Below, piece by piece: positions 16,476 to 26,521 of a stretch of 64,000 nucleotides of DNA (position 1 is its first letter; the number at the start of each line of letters is the position of its first letter). The notes beneath the pieces were generated by a model. That model made no database searches, was not told where the DNA came from, and saw only the letters and a program-made list of their open reading frames with translations. This stretch comes from Candidatus Tenebribacter davisii. GTDB lineage: Bacteria; Cloacimonadota; Cloacimonadia; Cloacimonadales; TCS61. Made by a program: the position numbers and the translations under genes. The DNA lies in NCBI GenBank assembly GCA_030765535.1, contig JAVCCH010000166.1:1-64000 (forward strand). Reading direction: 5' to 3'.

Positions 16476-19370
16476 ATGAAAATTAGAAATAGAATAACAT
16501 ATACTTTTTTATCCATTCTATTTATTTCCCTCTTAGTGCTAAGTGTTATTTCTTATGTTATCGTAAAAGATTTAGTTATTACTAGTACATTGAAAAATAT
16601 AGAATCTATTTCAGACGAACAACTTTATAAATTAAATAATATAAATGAGCAGAATCGGGAAAGACTAAAATTAGTAAGCAGCAGAACTCAGTTACGTAAG
16701 ATCTTGAAAAATTATAACCTTAATCACAAAAAATCTTCCCAGGTTACAATGAATAAAATATTAAATGATGCTCTTATAACTATACCGGATTTCGAAGATT
16801 TAACTGTTATAACTCTAAATGGCATTGTTGTTGCTTCTACAAATAATGCTGCTATTGGCAAAGATTACCCTGATAAATCCTGTTTTATTAAAGGGCAAAA
16901 TGATGAGATAACAAATCATTTCTTTTTTGATGACCAGATGGCTTTGAAATTTCACCTTACTGGTCCATTAATAATTGATAATGAACTTCTTGGAGTACTT
17001 GTAATAACTGTCTCTGAAGATAAGATCACAAATTTAACTACTGATTACTCATTATTTGGAGAAACCGGATACATACTTCTCGTAATAAAAACTCATGAAG
17101 ATAATAAATATATAATTTCTACAAGAAGAGATGCGAATGAATCAACAAACTATATCTATGCTTCCTATGATGAACTTGGACAAATTTCAAAAAAAGTCAT
17201 TGCAAAAGAGAAGAATACATATAGCAAAATTCATGACTATAGAAACAAACTGATGTTTGCTGCAGTAAATTATTGTGAGAAACTTGATATTGGATTTTCT
17301 GTTAGAATAGATCGAGAAGAGATTCTAAAGCCAGTAGTTAAACATAGAAATTTATCTTTAATTATATTATTTTCGTCAACTTTGGTAATGTTATTGTTTA
17401 TAAGAACAGGATCGAGATTAATAACAAAACCCATAGAAAAGCTTATATTATACACACAGAAGATCAGTCAGGGTGATCTAGATCAAAAAATAGAAACTAC
17501 ATCTAAGGATGAAATTGGATTACTGAGTAAATCCTTTAATTCAATGGCAGAAAATCTTAGAGATGATATAACAAAACGAGAACAAATCGAAAGTGATCTT
17601 AGGGAAAGTGAGAAGAAATATAGAATTATTTTCGAAAACACCGGAACAGCTACAATAATTGTTGAAGAAAATAATATAATTTCTTTAGCTAATACAAAAT
17701 TTTCTGAACTTTCCGGTTATTCAAAAGAGGAAATTGAAGGTAAAAAGAATTGGAGTGAATTTATTTTACCTACAGATTTGAAAAAAATGCAGAAACAGCA
17801 TAAACTCAGAATTGAAAACAAATCTGCTCTAAATAGCTATGAATTCGGTTTAATAAATAGAAATAACCAGGTTAGAAATATAATATTAACAATTGATATG
17901 ATCCCTGGAACAAAGAAAAGTGTCGCCTCTTTACTTGATATAACAGAACATAATCTAACAAAAAAGAAAATAGATCACTTAAATCGTGTGCTACGTTCAA
18001 TTAGCGATATCAACCAGCTAATCATCAAAGTAAAAGATCCTAAAAAATTAATTGAGGGTGCTTGCCGGAATTTTGTGAAAAACCAGAGCTATTACAATGC
18101 CTGGATTGCACTATTAGATGAATCATATCATTGCACGATATTTGCTGAAATGGGACTAGGAGAAAAATCCATAATTCTTAAAAAAATGCTGAGAGACGGA
18201 AAACTTACCGAATGTGGAAAAGAGGTCTTAGAAACAGATATAATCATCAGAAAAAATCCAATCAGTGAATGTAAGGATTGTCCTTTGTCCAAAGAGTATA
18301 AAGATAGGGCTGCAATGGTATTACGTCTTGAATACGGAGGAGTTATCTATGGCATAATATCGGTTTCTGTGGCAAGAGAGATCGTAGAAAATGATGAAGA
18401 AATAACTTTATTCAAAGAGGTTGCAGCAGATATCGCCTTTGCCATGTATAGTATTAATCTGGAACATCAGCAAAAGAAGGCTGAAGAAGCTTTAAAGCAT
18501 AGTGAATTGAGATTCCGTAGTTTCTATGATAACTCGGTTATGGGATTATATCGGACAAATCCAGCTGGAGATATCTTAGATGTCAATCCCACTTTATTGA
18601 GTATGCTAAGTTTTACTTCTTTAAAAGATTTACAAAGCAGAAATTTGGAGCAGGAAGGATATGTAGATGATTATGGTCGCGAGCTCTTCAAACAGAGATT
18701 AAAGAAAGACGGAAAAGTAATTGGGTTAGAATCTGCCTGGACCCGGAAAGATGGATCAGTCATTTATTTAAGAGAAAATGCAATTGCTATTAAAAATAAA
18801 GAAAACAAAGTATTGTCCTATGAAGGTTCTGTAGAGAATATAACTGAAACTAAAATAGCGGAAAAAGCACTGAGAGAAAGTGAGGAACGTTTCAAGAAAC
18901 TTTCCAATCTTACCTTTGAAGGGATATTGATCCATGATAAAGGAATTATTATTGATACAAATGAATCTCTATTAGAAATGTTTGAATTTAGCCGAGAAGA
19001 AGTCGTTGGCAAAAATATCATTAAGTTAGGTTTATTGCCAGAGTATCTTAAAATAGTACAGGAAAATATAATAAAAAACAAAGTGGAACCTTACGAAGTA
19101 ATGGCTAAGAAAAAGGATGGTACTATTATTTCAATAGAGATTGAATCTCGAAACGTTGAATATGATGAGGAAGAAACCCGTGTTACAGCGATAAGAGATA
19201 TTACGATGCGAGTGAAAACTGAAAATGAGCTAAAACAGAAAATGAACGAACTTGAGATCTTTAATGATTCTGCTGTAGATAGAGAATTAATAATAAATCA
19301 ATTGAGAACAGAAATTAATGAATTACTTATAAAATTAGATAAAAACCCACGATATGATATTATTGAGTAA
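16476..19370 (+). CDS. Membrane CACHE-HAMP-PAS-GAF-PAS-PAS sensor with no output domain
   Basis: 964 residues. TM1 (about 8-30), a periplasmic CACHE-type ligand domain (about 35-285), TM2 (about 290-310) and HAMP (315-368, ITKPIEKL to FNSMAENL) are followed by PAS (378-490), GAF (500-665, with Cys-rich SECKDCPLSKEYKDRA), and two more PAS domains (673-795 and 799-915). It ends with a short coiled-coil tail, AVDRELIINQLRTEINELL. That tail normally links PAS arrays to a kinase or GGDEF domain, but here the stop follows directly. I see no histidine kinase, cyclase, phosphodiesterase or methyl-accepting domain, so it must signal through a partner, perhaps the kinases downstream. Confidence 0.88.
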   Translation: MKIRNRITYTFLSILFISLLVLSVISYVIVKDLVITSTLKNIESISDEQLYKLNNINEQNRERLKLVSSRTQLRKILKNYNLNHKKSSQVTMNKILNDALITIPDFEDLTVITLNGIVVASTNNAAIGKDYPDKSCFIKGQNDEITNHFFFDDQMALKFHLTGPLIIDNELLGVLVITVSEDKITNLTTDYSLFGETGYILLVIKTHEDNKYIISTRRDANESTNYIYASYDELGQISKKVIAKEKNTYSKIHDYRNKLMFAAVNYCEKLDIGFSVRIDREEILKPVVKHRNLSLIILFSSTLVMLLFIRTGSRLITKPIEKLILYTQKISQGDLDQKIETTSKDEIGLLSKSFNSMAENLRDDITKREQIESDLRESEKKYRIIFENTGTATIIVEENNIISLANTKFSELSGYSKEEIEGKKNWSEFILPTDLKKMQKQHKLRIENKSALNSYEFGLINRNNQVRNIILTIDMIPGTKKSVASLLDITEHNLTKKKIDHLNRVLRSISDINQLIIKVKDPKKLIEGACRNFVKNQSYYNAWIALLDESYHCTIFAEMGLGEKSIILKKMLRDGKLTECGKEVLETDIIIRKNPISECKDCPLSKEYKDRAAMVLRLEYGGVIYGIISVSVAREIVENDEEITLFKEVAADIAFAMYSINLEHQQKKAEEALKHSELRFRSFYDNSVMGLYRTNPAGDILDVNPTLLSMLSFTSLKDLQSRNLEQEGYVDDYGRELFKQRLKKDGKVIGLESAWTRKDGSVIYLRENAIAIKNKENKVLSYEGSVENITETKIAEKALRESEERFKKLSNLTFEGILIHDKGIIIDTNESLLEMFEFSREEVVGKNIIKLGLLPEYLKIVQENIIKNKVEPYEVMAKKKDGTIISIEIESRNVEYDEEETRVTAIRDITMRVKTENELKQKMNELEIFNDSAVDRELIINQLRTEINELLIKLDKNPRYDIIE

Positions 19371-19432
19371 TTATTTAATGTATATAAGTTTAATAAATTT
19401 GCATGTATTTATATAAAAAAGGAAAAAAAATA

Positions 19433-22400
19433 ATGAAGAAAAAACTGTTTATTTTTATTTTCATAATATTATCTTTTATGTTATTTGCAGCAGAAGAGCT
19501 TACAACTGAGGAGATAGAATGGCTTTCTAATCATAAAACCATCAGAATTGCACCTGATCCGGATTTCCATCCTATAGAGTTTATTAATGATAATGGAATT
19601 TACGGAGGAATCTCCTCTGAGTTTATGAATTTAGTTTCTAAAGAACTAGATATTGAATTTGAAGTTGTTCCTTGTAAAAACTGGGAAGATGTACTGCAAA
19701 AAGCCAGAAATCGAGAAGTGGATATGCTGCCTGCAGCTGCCCAAACGTCTTTAAGAGCTGAATATATGGATTTTTCTTCACCATATCTGGTCTTTCCTGG
19801 AGTTATCATTACAAAAAACAACCAGCAAGATATAATGACCACAGATCAATTATATGGTAAAGAAGTTGTAGTTGTATCTGGATATGTTTGGCACGAGATG
19901 ATATCACTTAATCATCCTGATATAGATATTGTTCCCGTAAATTCTCTTATAGCTGGACTTCGTGATGTTTCTATGGGCTTTCATGATGTTTTAATTGCCA
20001 CATTACCAATTGCTCTATATTATATTGATAAAGAAGGTATTACAAATCTACGCGTTACAGGAGAAACAGGTTATTATACTAAATTATCTATACTTACCCG
20101 TAATGATTGGCCAATACTGGGATCTATAATGCAGAAAACCTTATCTAATATTCCGGCTCATAAAAAGACTTCAATTACCAAGAAATGGATCACGATTAGA
20201 GGAAATACAATCTTTCACAGCAGGTATTTTCAGATTATTGCCCTAACAATTATAAGTTTAGGCAGTATTGTAATCCTTGTAATATATATCTGGAATATGA
20301 CACTGAGACGAATTGTTGATAAAAGAACCTTTGAATTAGAAGAGGATATTGAGCAACGCAAAAAGGCAGAAATTGCACTTGGTAAAAGTGAACAAAAATT
20401 TCGTGAGATCTTCAACTCTACTAATGAAGCTATTTTCATTGACGATGTAATAAGCGGTAAGATTATCGAGTGTAATAATCGAGCTTTTGAGATGTTCGGA
20501 TATGAATCTAAAGAGGAGTTTTTACAAAGTAATTATAGTAAATTTACCGTTGATAGTGTTACATATAATAAGGAAACTGGCCGGCAACTGGTAACTAAAA
20601 CATTGAAAGAAGGACCTCAAATATTTGATTGGTTGGCCCAAAAGAAAAATGGAGAAGATTTCTGGGCTGAAGTCAGTATGAGAAGCTTTGGGCTCGGAGA
20701 TAAAAACAAAGTATTAGCAGTGGTTAGAGATATCTCAGAGCGTAAGCAGGCAGAGAACATTCTGCAAAATAATGAAAATAATTTTCATGATCTGGTAGAC
20801 AACCTTTTAGATGGAGTGGTTATTGTAGGTGACAATGATAAGCATCTCTACGTTAATCAAAGATTCGTAGAGATGACAGGATTCAGCAGGGAAGAATTAC
20901 TTAACATGACAGAATGGGATTTCACCCGCACGGAGGATATTCCCAAGCTTAAACAAAGAATAAAAAAACGGAAAGAAAGTAAAAAAGTTAAAGAGCATTA
21001 TGAACGTAATATTACCAAGAAGGATGGTATAGAAATATCTGTAGAGTTATCTACAACAACTACGATCTGGCAAGGAATAACTAGGCAAATGGTAAATTTT
21101 CACGATATTACCGAACGTAAGAAAACTGAAAAAGCTTTAGAGGAATCAGAACTTAATTTACGATCACTTTTTAATGCTATGTCTGATGTGATATTTGAAA
21201 TTGATACGACTGGTAAGTACCTTTATGTTGCACCGACTTCACCGAAACTATTGTATAAACCCGCTTCAGAAATTATTGGAAAAACATTAAAAGAAATATA
21301 CCCCAAACAAAAAGCTGATGAGTTCCTTTCTGCAATTCATAAAGTGCTCAAGGAAAAGCATACTGTCAAGTTACAATATACTCTAAAGATTGGTGAAACA
21401 GAGCTCTGGTTTGATGCCAATATAACTCCCAAGACTAAGAATTCTGTTATCTTTGTGGCTCGTGATATTACAGAACGTAAACGAATTGAGGAGAGCATCA
21501 AAGCTTCAGAATCAAAATTCAGAGCAATTTTTGAAGGTATAAATGATGCAGTGTTCATTCATCCCTTAAAAACAGAGGGATATAATAATTTTATTGAAGT
21601 TAATGATATTGCTTGTAAACGTCTTGGGTACAATAGAGAAGAGCTGCTTAAATTATCACCTCTTGATATTAGCAAATCCAAAGATACTGAAATTAATGGC
21701 AGTAAAAAAAACAGAGCAAAACTTGAGATAAATAAATGGTCAGTATTTGAAGGTATCCAAATAACTAAAAAAGGAAAACTAATACCTGTTGAAATAAGTT
21801 CCAATATTTTCCAATTAGGCAATGAAAAACTAATTATGTCTCTAGCAAGAGATATTACCAAACGGAAAAGAGCTGAAGAAGAGATAAAGAAAAGATCTAT
21901 TGAGCTAAAAGGACATCTTGAAAAAAGTGAAAAACAGAGAAGAGCCAGCTTAGTGATCTTAAATGATCTTAATAAAACGACAAAAAAACTTAAGTCCGAA
22001 ATCAATGAACGGAAAAGAGCAGAGAAAATCCAAAGAACCTTGTATAATATATCCAATGCATTAAATCTCACGGATAATATGCTAGAACTTTATTCTCAAA
22101 TCAGAAAATACCTGGGTGAGATCATTGATGTTACTAATTTCTATGTTGCCTTATATGATGAAGAAAAAGATATAATAACTCTTCCATATCACGTCGATGA
22201 AAAAGGTCTTATAGAGGAATTCCCTGCTGGTAAAACTCTTACTAAATATGTTCTTAATACTGGTAAACCTTTATTTGCAACAAACGAAATTGTTGATAAT
22301 TTAAGAAAAAAGGGAGAGGTTGAAACCTTTGGTCACGATTCAGCTGTCTGGATCGGTGTTCCCTTGAAAACAAACAATAAAGTTATTGGAATTATATCGT

Positions 22401-24037
22401 TACAGAGCTATGATGATCCGGATCTTTATACAGAAAAAGATATTGATATCCTTACATTTATCTCAGAAGAAATTGCTCAAGCTATCCAGAAAAAGCAAGC
22501 TGAGAAAGATTTGATCGACAGCGAACAATTATCAATGGCCGTTATAGAAGATTCACCATTGGGCATTTCAGTACGTGATAAACATGGAACTCTTATTCTT
22601 CACAACAAGGCCTGGGAACAAATCTGGAACTATACTGAGAAGAAGCTTAAATTAAGTCAAATTAGACGAAATAAATTGAACATGAATGAAAAAGATAATT
22701 ATTTAGGTGAACATATTGATAAAGTAAAAGAAATATATACTAAGGGTGGTACATATCTCATTCCTGAGGTAGAAATAATAACAGGTGAAAACAAAAATAT
22801 TAAATGGATCAGGCAAAGATTCTATGCTATTCAAAATGAAAATAATGAAGTAGAAAGAGTAGTGATCCTAACTTCTGATATCAGTGATTGGAAAAAATCT
22901 GTTTTAGTACAAGATGTTTTATATAGCATTACACACCAGGTAAATAAATCTATCGGTCTTGACCAATTATACAAAGTAACCCAAAGAGAATTAAGTAAAA
23001 TAATTAGTACTCAAAACTTTATTATTGCCTTGAAGTATGGAGATTCAAATCAAGTTCATGTTGTATATTATAAAGATGAGATGGATGGAGACAAAAAAGG
23101 AATTATCTCTGAAAAAACGTTAAGTTCTTATGTTATTAATACAGGTAAACCATTATTAGTAACAGAAAAAGATATTGCTGTGATGCAGGCAAAAGGGATG
23201 ATTGACAGTGTGGGTACTGATTGCAAGATATGGCTTGGTGTTCCACTGATACTAAGCAATAAGCCTATTGGAGTTATAGCTCTTCAGAGCTACACAAATC
23301 CTGATCTTTTTAATGAAAGCGATATGGAGATATTATCTTTTGTTTCTAATGAAATTGCTCTTGCCATTGACAATAAACAAGCAGAAGAGCAAATTAGAAA
23401 AAACCTAAGAGAGAAGGAAACATTATTACAGGAAGTTTATCATCGAACAAAAAATAACATGGCAATGGTTTCAGCAATGCTCTCAATGCAATCCAGACGT
23501 TCTGACAATGAATATGTACATACCACATTCAAAGAGATCAGAAATAAGATAAGAACTATGTCATTAGTCCACCAAAAATTGTATCAGTCAAAAGATCTCT
23601 CCAGTATAAATCTCAAAGATTATATTAAAGATCTTGTTAATCTGTTAATGGCAAGTTATGGAATTAAAAAAGAAAAAGTTGCCCTTACTTTTGAGCTGAA
23701 AGACGTATTTGTTCTTATTGATGTTGCTATCCCATTGGGTCTTGTCTTGAATGAACTTATCTCAAATATATTTAAGCATGCCTTCCCACATAGTAAAAAT
23801 GATGAGATCAGTCTAAAACTGTTTAGAGATAAAGATAATGATATACATGTTTTACTCAGTGATAATGGAAAGGGAGTTCCGCAAGGTCTTGATCTGGAAA
23901 AATCTCAATCCATGGGTCTGCAAACTGTATTTGCCCTGATCAAGGATCAAATGAATGGTACAGTGTCATATCAAACCAAAAACGGATTACATTGGAACTT
24001 CAGTATAAAAGATGATATGTATAAAGAGAGAATCTAA
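19433..24037 (+). CDS. Large sensor histidine kinase with solute-binding domain, five PAS and two GAF domains
   Basis: 1534 residues. Signal peptide (MKKKLFIFIFIILSFMLFA), SBP_bac_3 periplasmic binding domain (about 25-250, RIAPDPDFHPIEF), one TM (about 262-288), PAS1-4 (from about 317, 446, 570 and 692), coiled coil (816-869), GAF1 (866-1020), PAS5 (1027-1150), GAF2 (1159-1315) and a HisKA_2-type transmitter with phospho-acceptor His1337 in VYHRTKNNM. The HATPase follows (ELISNIFKHAF, DNGKGVP). I start at the ATG at 19433, with AAGGAAA upstream, rather than 19403, because the signal peptide begins there. It likely phosphorylates the receiver protein encoded 55 bases downstream. Confidence 0.92.
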   Translation: MKKKLFIFIFIILSFMLFAAEELTTEEIEWLSNHKTIRIAPDPDFHPIEFINDNGIYGGISSEFMNLVSKELDIEFEVVPCKNWEDVLQKARNREVDMLPAAAQTSLRAEYMDFSSPYLVFPGVIITKNNQQDIMTTDQLYGKEVVVVSGYVWHEMISLNHPDIDIVPVNSLIAGLRDVSMGFHDVLIATLPIALYYIDKEGITNLRVTGETGYYTKLSILTRNDWPILGSIMQKTLSNIPAHKKTSITKKWITIRGNTIFHSRYFQIIALTIISLGSIVILVIYIWNMTLRRIVDKRTFELEEDIEQRKKAEIALGKSEQKFREIFNSTNEAIFIDDVISGKIIECNNRAFEMFGYESKEEFLQSNYSKFTVDSVTYNKETGRQLVTKTLKEGPQIFDWLAQKKNGEDFWAEVSMRSFGLGDKNKVLAVVRDISERKQAENILQNNENNFHDLVDNLLDGVVIVGDNDKHLYVNQRFVEMTGFSREELLNMTEWDFTRTEDIPKLKQRIKKRKESKKVKEHYERNITKKDGIEISVELSTTTTIWQGITRQMVNFHDITERKKTEKALEESELNLRSLFNAMSDVIFEIDTTGKYLYVAPTSPKLLYKPASEIIGKTLKEIYPKQKADEFLSAIHKVLKEKHTVKLQYTLKIGETELWFDANITPKTKNSVIFVARDITERKRIEESIKASESKFRAIFEGINDAVFIHPLKTEGYNNFIEVNDIACKRLGYNREELLKLSPLDISKSKDTEINGSKKNRAKLEINKWSVFEGIQITKKGKLIPVEISSNIFQLGNEKLIMSLARDITKRKRAEEEIKKRSIELKGHLEKSEKQRRASLVILNDLNKTTKKLKSEINERKRAEKIQRTLYNISNALNLTDNMLELYSQIRKYLGEIIDVTNFYVALYDEEKDIITLPYHVDEKGLIEEFPAGKTLTKYVLNTGKPLFATNEIVDNLRKKGEVETFGHDSAVWIGVPLKTNNKVIGIISLQSYDDPDLYTEKDIDILTFISEEIAQAIQKKQAEKDLIDSEQLSMAVIEDSPLGISVRDKHGTLILHNKAWEQIWNYTEKKLKLSQIRRNKLNMNEKDNYLGEHIDKVKEIYTKGGTYLIPEVEIITGENKNIKWIRQRFYAIQNENNEVERVVILTSDISDWKKSVLVQDVLYSITHQVNKSIGLDQLYKVTQRELSKIISTQNFIIALKYGDSNQVHVVYYKDEMDGDKKGIISEKTLSSYVINTGKPLLVTEKDIAVMQAKGMIDSVGTDCKIWLGVPLILSNKPIGVIALQSYTNPDLFNESDMEILSFVSNEIALAIDNKQAEEQIRKNLREKETLLQEVYHRTKNNMAMVSAMLSMQSRRSDNEYVHTTFKEIRNKIRTMSLVHQKLYQSKDLSSINLKDYIKDLVNLLMASYGIKKEKVALTFELKDVFVLIDVAIPLGLVLNELISNIFKHAFPHSKNDEISLKLFRDKDNDIHVLLSDNGKGVPQGLDLEKSQSMGLQTVFALIKDQMNGTVSYQTKNGLHWNFSIKDDMYKERI

Positions 24038-24092
24038 TAATGTTAATAATTATAATTACATCATTAAGCCGCATAACATGGAGGATTGATTT

Positions 24093-24467
24093 ATGAAAAA
24101 AAAGATCAAGATTCTTCTTGCTGAAGATGAATTACTAATAGCCCAATGCTTAAAGATGGAATTAGAAATGGCTGGCTATGAAGTATGCAATTATGCTTCA
24201 AGCGGTGAAGAAGCAATATCATTGGCACAAGAAGAAGATCCTGATATTGTATTGATGGATATTCATCTTTCTGGTGATATGGATGGTATAAAGGCAGCGC
24301 AAAAGATCATAGAACATAAAAAAATTCCAATAGTATTCATGACAGGTTATAATGATATAAATATCCATAACCGGGCTGAAATTATCAAGCCTATCGCTAT
24401 TCTTGAGAAACCTGTAGAATTATATGATTTAGAGCCAATTATTGATTCTATTTTTAACAAAAAATAA
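24093..24467 (+). CDS. Single-domain response regulator
   Basis: 124 residues, a receiver domain and nothing else. Acidic pocket Glu11/Asp12, phospho-acceptor Asp56 (VLMDIHL), Thr84 (FMTGY) and Lys106 (LEKPVE) are all present. The GDMDGI after the Asp and the match to HisKA_2-linked receivers suggest pairing with the kinase just upstream. With no DNA-binding or enzymatic output it could be a phosphorelay intermediate or act by protein contact. GGAGG lies before the ATG; the next kinase gene starts 12 bases after its stop. Confidence 0.93.
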   Translation: MKKKIKILLAEDELLIAQCLKMELEMAGYEVCNYASSGEEAISLAQEEDPDIVLMDIHLSGDMDGIKAAQKIIEHKKIPIVFMTGYNDINIHNRAEIIKPIAILEKPVELYDLEPIIDSIFNKK

Positions 24468-24479
24468 TAAGAGAAAAAA

Positions 24480-26492
24480 ATGAATAATAAACAAAGTAAA
24501 ATAACCAACCAGGACTTGAAAGACAGGATCACAAAACTGAAAGAAGAGAAAAAAGAGTTAAAAGCAAGAATTGCAGCATTTAAAAAATCAAATACAGTTT
24601 GCAAATTAACTGAGGAATCTCTAAAAGAAAGTAAGGAAAAATTGCGCTTGATTATAGATAATTCCCGTATCGGTATTTGTGTTACAGATCTAAAAGGTAA
24701 TTTCATCGATGTTAATAATGCTTTGACCAAAATGCTGGGTTATTCAAAAAAAGAAATGCTGGGAAAACATTTCAACCATTTCACACTTCCCGATGATAGA
24801 GTAGAAAATGATACCCTCTTTAAATCTTTAATAGATGGCAAGATATCATATTTCGATCTTGAGAAAAGGTACCTCCACAAAAATGGAAAAATCATTTATA
24901 TATATCTTAGATCACAACTTGTTCGCAATGAAGATGGTAAACCAATTTCTGAAATTGCTGTAATGCAAGACATAACAGAGCGCATACAAGCAGAAAAGAT
25001 CCGATTAGTTCAATATAATATTTCAAATGCTGTAAATACAACAAAGAATCTAGAAGAACTATATAAAATAATTCATCAAGAACTTGGAAAAATTATAGAT
25101 ACTACGAATTTCTATATTGCCTTGTATAATGAAAAAACAGATATGGTATATTCTCCATATTTTATATCAAAGAAAACTAACATTAATCAACCTGCAGAAA
25201 TGCGTAAAAATGGTGTTTCAAAATATATTATTAATAATGCAAGATCTCTCTTCTTAACAGAAGATCTGCGTAAAGAGCTGATAAAAGAGGGAAAGATCTC
25301 GAATTATGATTGGTCCAGTAAGACATTACTGGGTGTCCCTCTGAGAATTGGAGAAAAAGTAGTTGGTTGCATTGTGGTTCGCAGTTCAAAAGAAGAGTCT
25401 GATTATTCTGTAAAAGATCTTAATTTATTAGAGTTCATTTCTAACCAGGTTGCTATAGCAATTTCACGCAAACAGTCAGAACATGAGTTACAGAAGACAA
25501 AGAATTTATTGGAAAGTACACTTAATAGTATCTCTGATGTAATTGGTATTCAGAACCAAAATTATGAGATGATCCGTTATAATAATGCAGGTTATGCTTT
25601 ACTTAACATGACTCCAGATGAAATATCTGGTAAAAAATGTTATGAACTTATAGGAAGAGACAAACCCTGTGAGATTTGTGCAACATCAAATTGTTATAAA
25701 TCAAAAAAACCAGAAAAAATTGAAATCTATTCAAATGAATTCGGAGGTTGGTTTGATATCCGTGCTTATCCTATTTTAGATAGCAATGGTAAATTAATTA
25801 ATGTTGTTATATATCTACGTAATATCACTCAACAAAAAAATACAGATAAACAAATTCAAAAAAGTAGAGAACTTTTAAAATCTGTGACATCCATTTTACG
25901 TCATGATATCGCAAATGATTTAGCAGTTATTAAAAGTGCATTAAAATTGTATAGAAAAACTGCTGACGAGAAAATGTTAGATGAAATCAATAATAGAGTA
26001 ACAAAAGGAATAAACACAATAGATACGCAGCGTAAGCAGGAATCTTTCATCGATCTTCATCAAAATCTAACTGAATTCAATATTAAAGATGTTATAATGG
26101 ATTATTCCAGAAATTACCCGAATATAGAAATTAATGTTAGTGGAGACGCTTCCGTTTATGCTGATGATCAACTCTATTTAGCCATTGATAATCTGATCTC
26201 CAATTCCATAATACATGGAAAAGCTACCAAACTGAATGTAAACATTGAATCAAAAAAAGATATGTGTGAAATAAAGTTCAGTGATAATGGTTCTGGAATA
26301 CCCGAGAATATTAAGAGTCTTATTTTTGATGAAGAGTTCTCTTATGGAAAAATGAATCATAATGGGATGGGGTTACATATTGTAAAAAATATTATTAAAG
26401 ATTACAGTGGGAATATACTGGTTAGTGATAATAAACCTAGAGGTACAGTTTTTACAATTCAGTTAAAAAATGTGATCAAAGATAACAGATAA
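24480..26492 (+). CDS. Soluble PAS-GAF-PAS histidine kinase
   Basis: 670 residues without signal peptide or TM. N-terminal coiled coil (5-48), PAS (about 50-170), GAF (175-335), a second PAS (335-455) with a CPxxC-like cysteine cluster (PCEICATSNCYKS) that might bind metal or sense redox, a dimerisation helix with phospho-acceptor His475 in LRHDIANDL, and the HATPase (about 560-665: DNLISNSIIHG, DNGSGIP, GMGLHIVKNI). The HDIxND H-box is the type common in kinases of archaea and anaerobes. Last gene of the signalling block; the receiver 12 bases upstream is a possible partner. Confidence 0.9.
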   Translation: MNNKQSKITNQDLKDRITKLKEEKKELKARIAAFKKSNTVCKLTEESLKESKEKLRLIIDNSRIGICVTDLKGNFIDVNNALTKMLGYSKKEMLGKHFNHFTLPDDRVENDTLFKSLIDGKISYFDLEKRYLHKNGKIIYIYLRSQLVRNEDGKPISEIAVMQDITERIQAEKIRLVQYNISNAVNTTKNLEELYKIIHQELGKIIDTTNFYIALYNEKTDMVYSPYFISKKTNINQPAEMRKNGVSKYIINNARSLFLTEDLRKELIKEGKISNYDWSSKTLLGVPLRIGEKVVGCIVVRSSKEESDYSVKDLNLLEFISNQVAIAISRKQSEHELQKTKNLLESTLNSISDVIGIQNQNYEMIRYNNAGYALLNMTPDEISGKKCYELIGRDKPCEICATSNCYKSKKPEKIEIYSNEFGGWFDIRAYPILDSNGKLINVVIYLRNITQQKNTDKQIQKSRELLKSVTSILRHDIANDLAVIKSALKLYRKTADEKMLDEINNRVTKGINTIDTQRKQESFIDLHQNLTEFNIKDVIMDYSRNYPNIEINVSGDASVYADDQLYLAIDNLISNSIIHGKATKLNVNIESKKDMCEIKFSDNGSGIPENIKSLIFDEEFSYGKMNHNGMGLHIVKNIIKDYSGNILVSDNKPRGTVFTIQLKNVIKDNR

Positions 26493-26521
26493 TAATAAGG
26501 AAAAAAGAATAATAGTTTTCT

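Noticed and set aside
19300-19440. Frameshift separating the output-less sensor from a lost kinase domain
   Set aside because: The bases after the stop at 19370 encode nothing kinase-like in any frame, and the next gene starts with its own signal peptide and ribosome-binding site.
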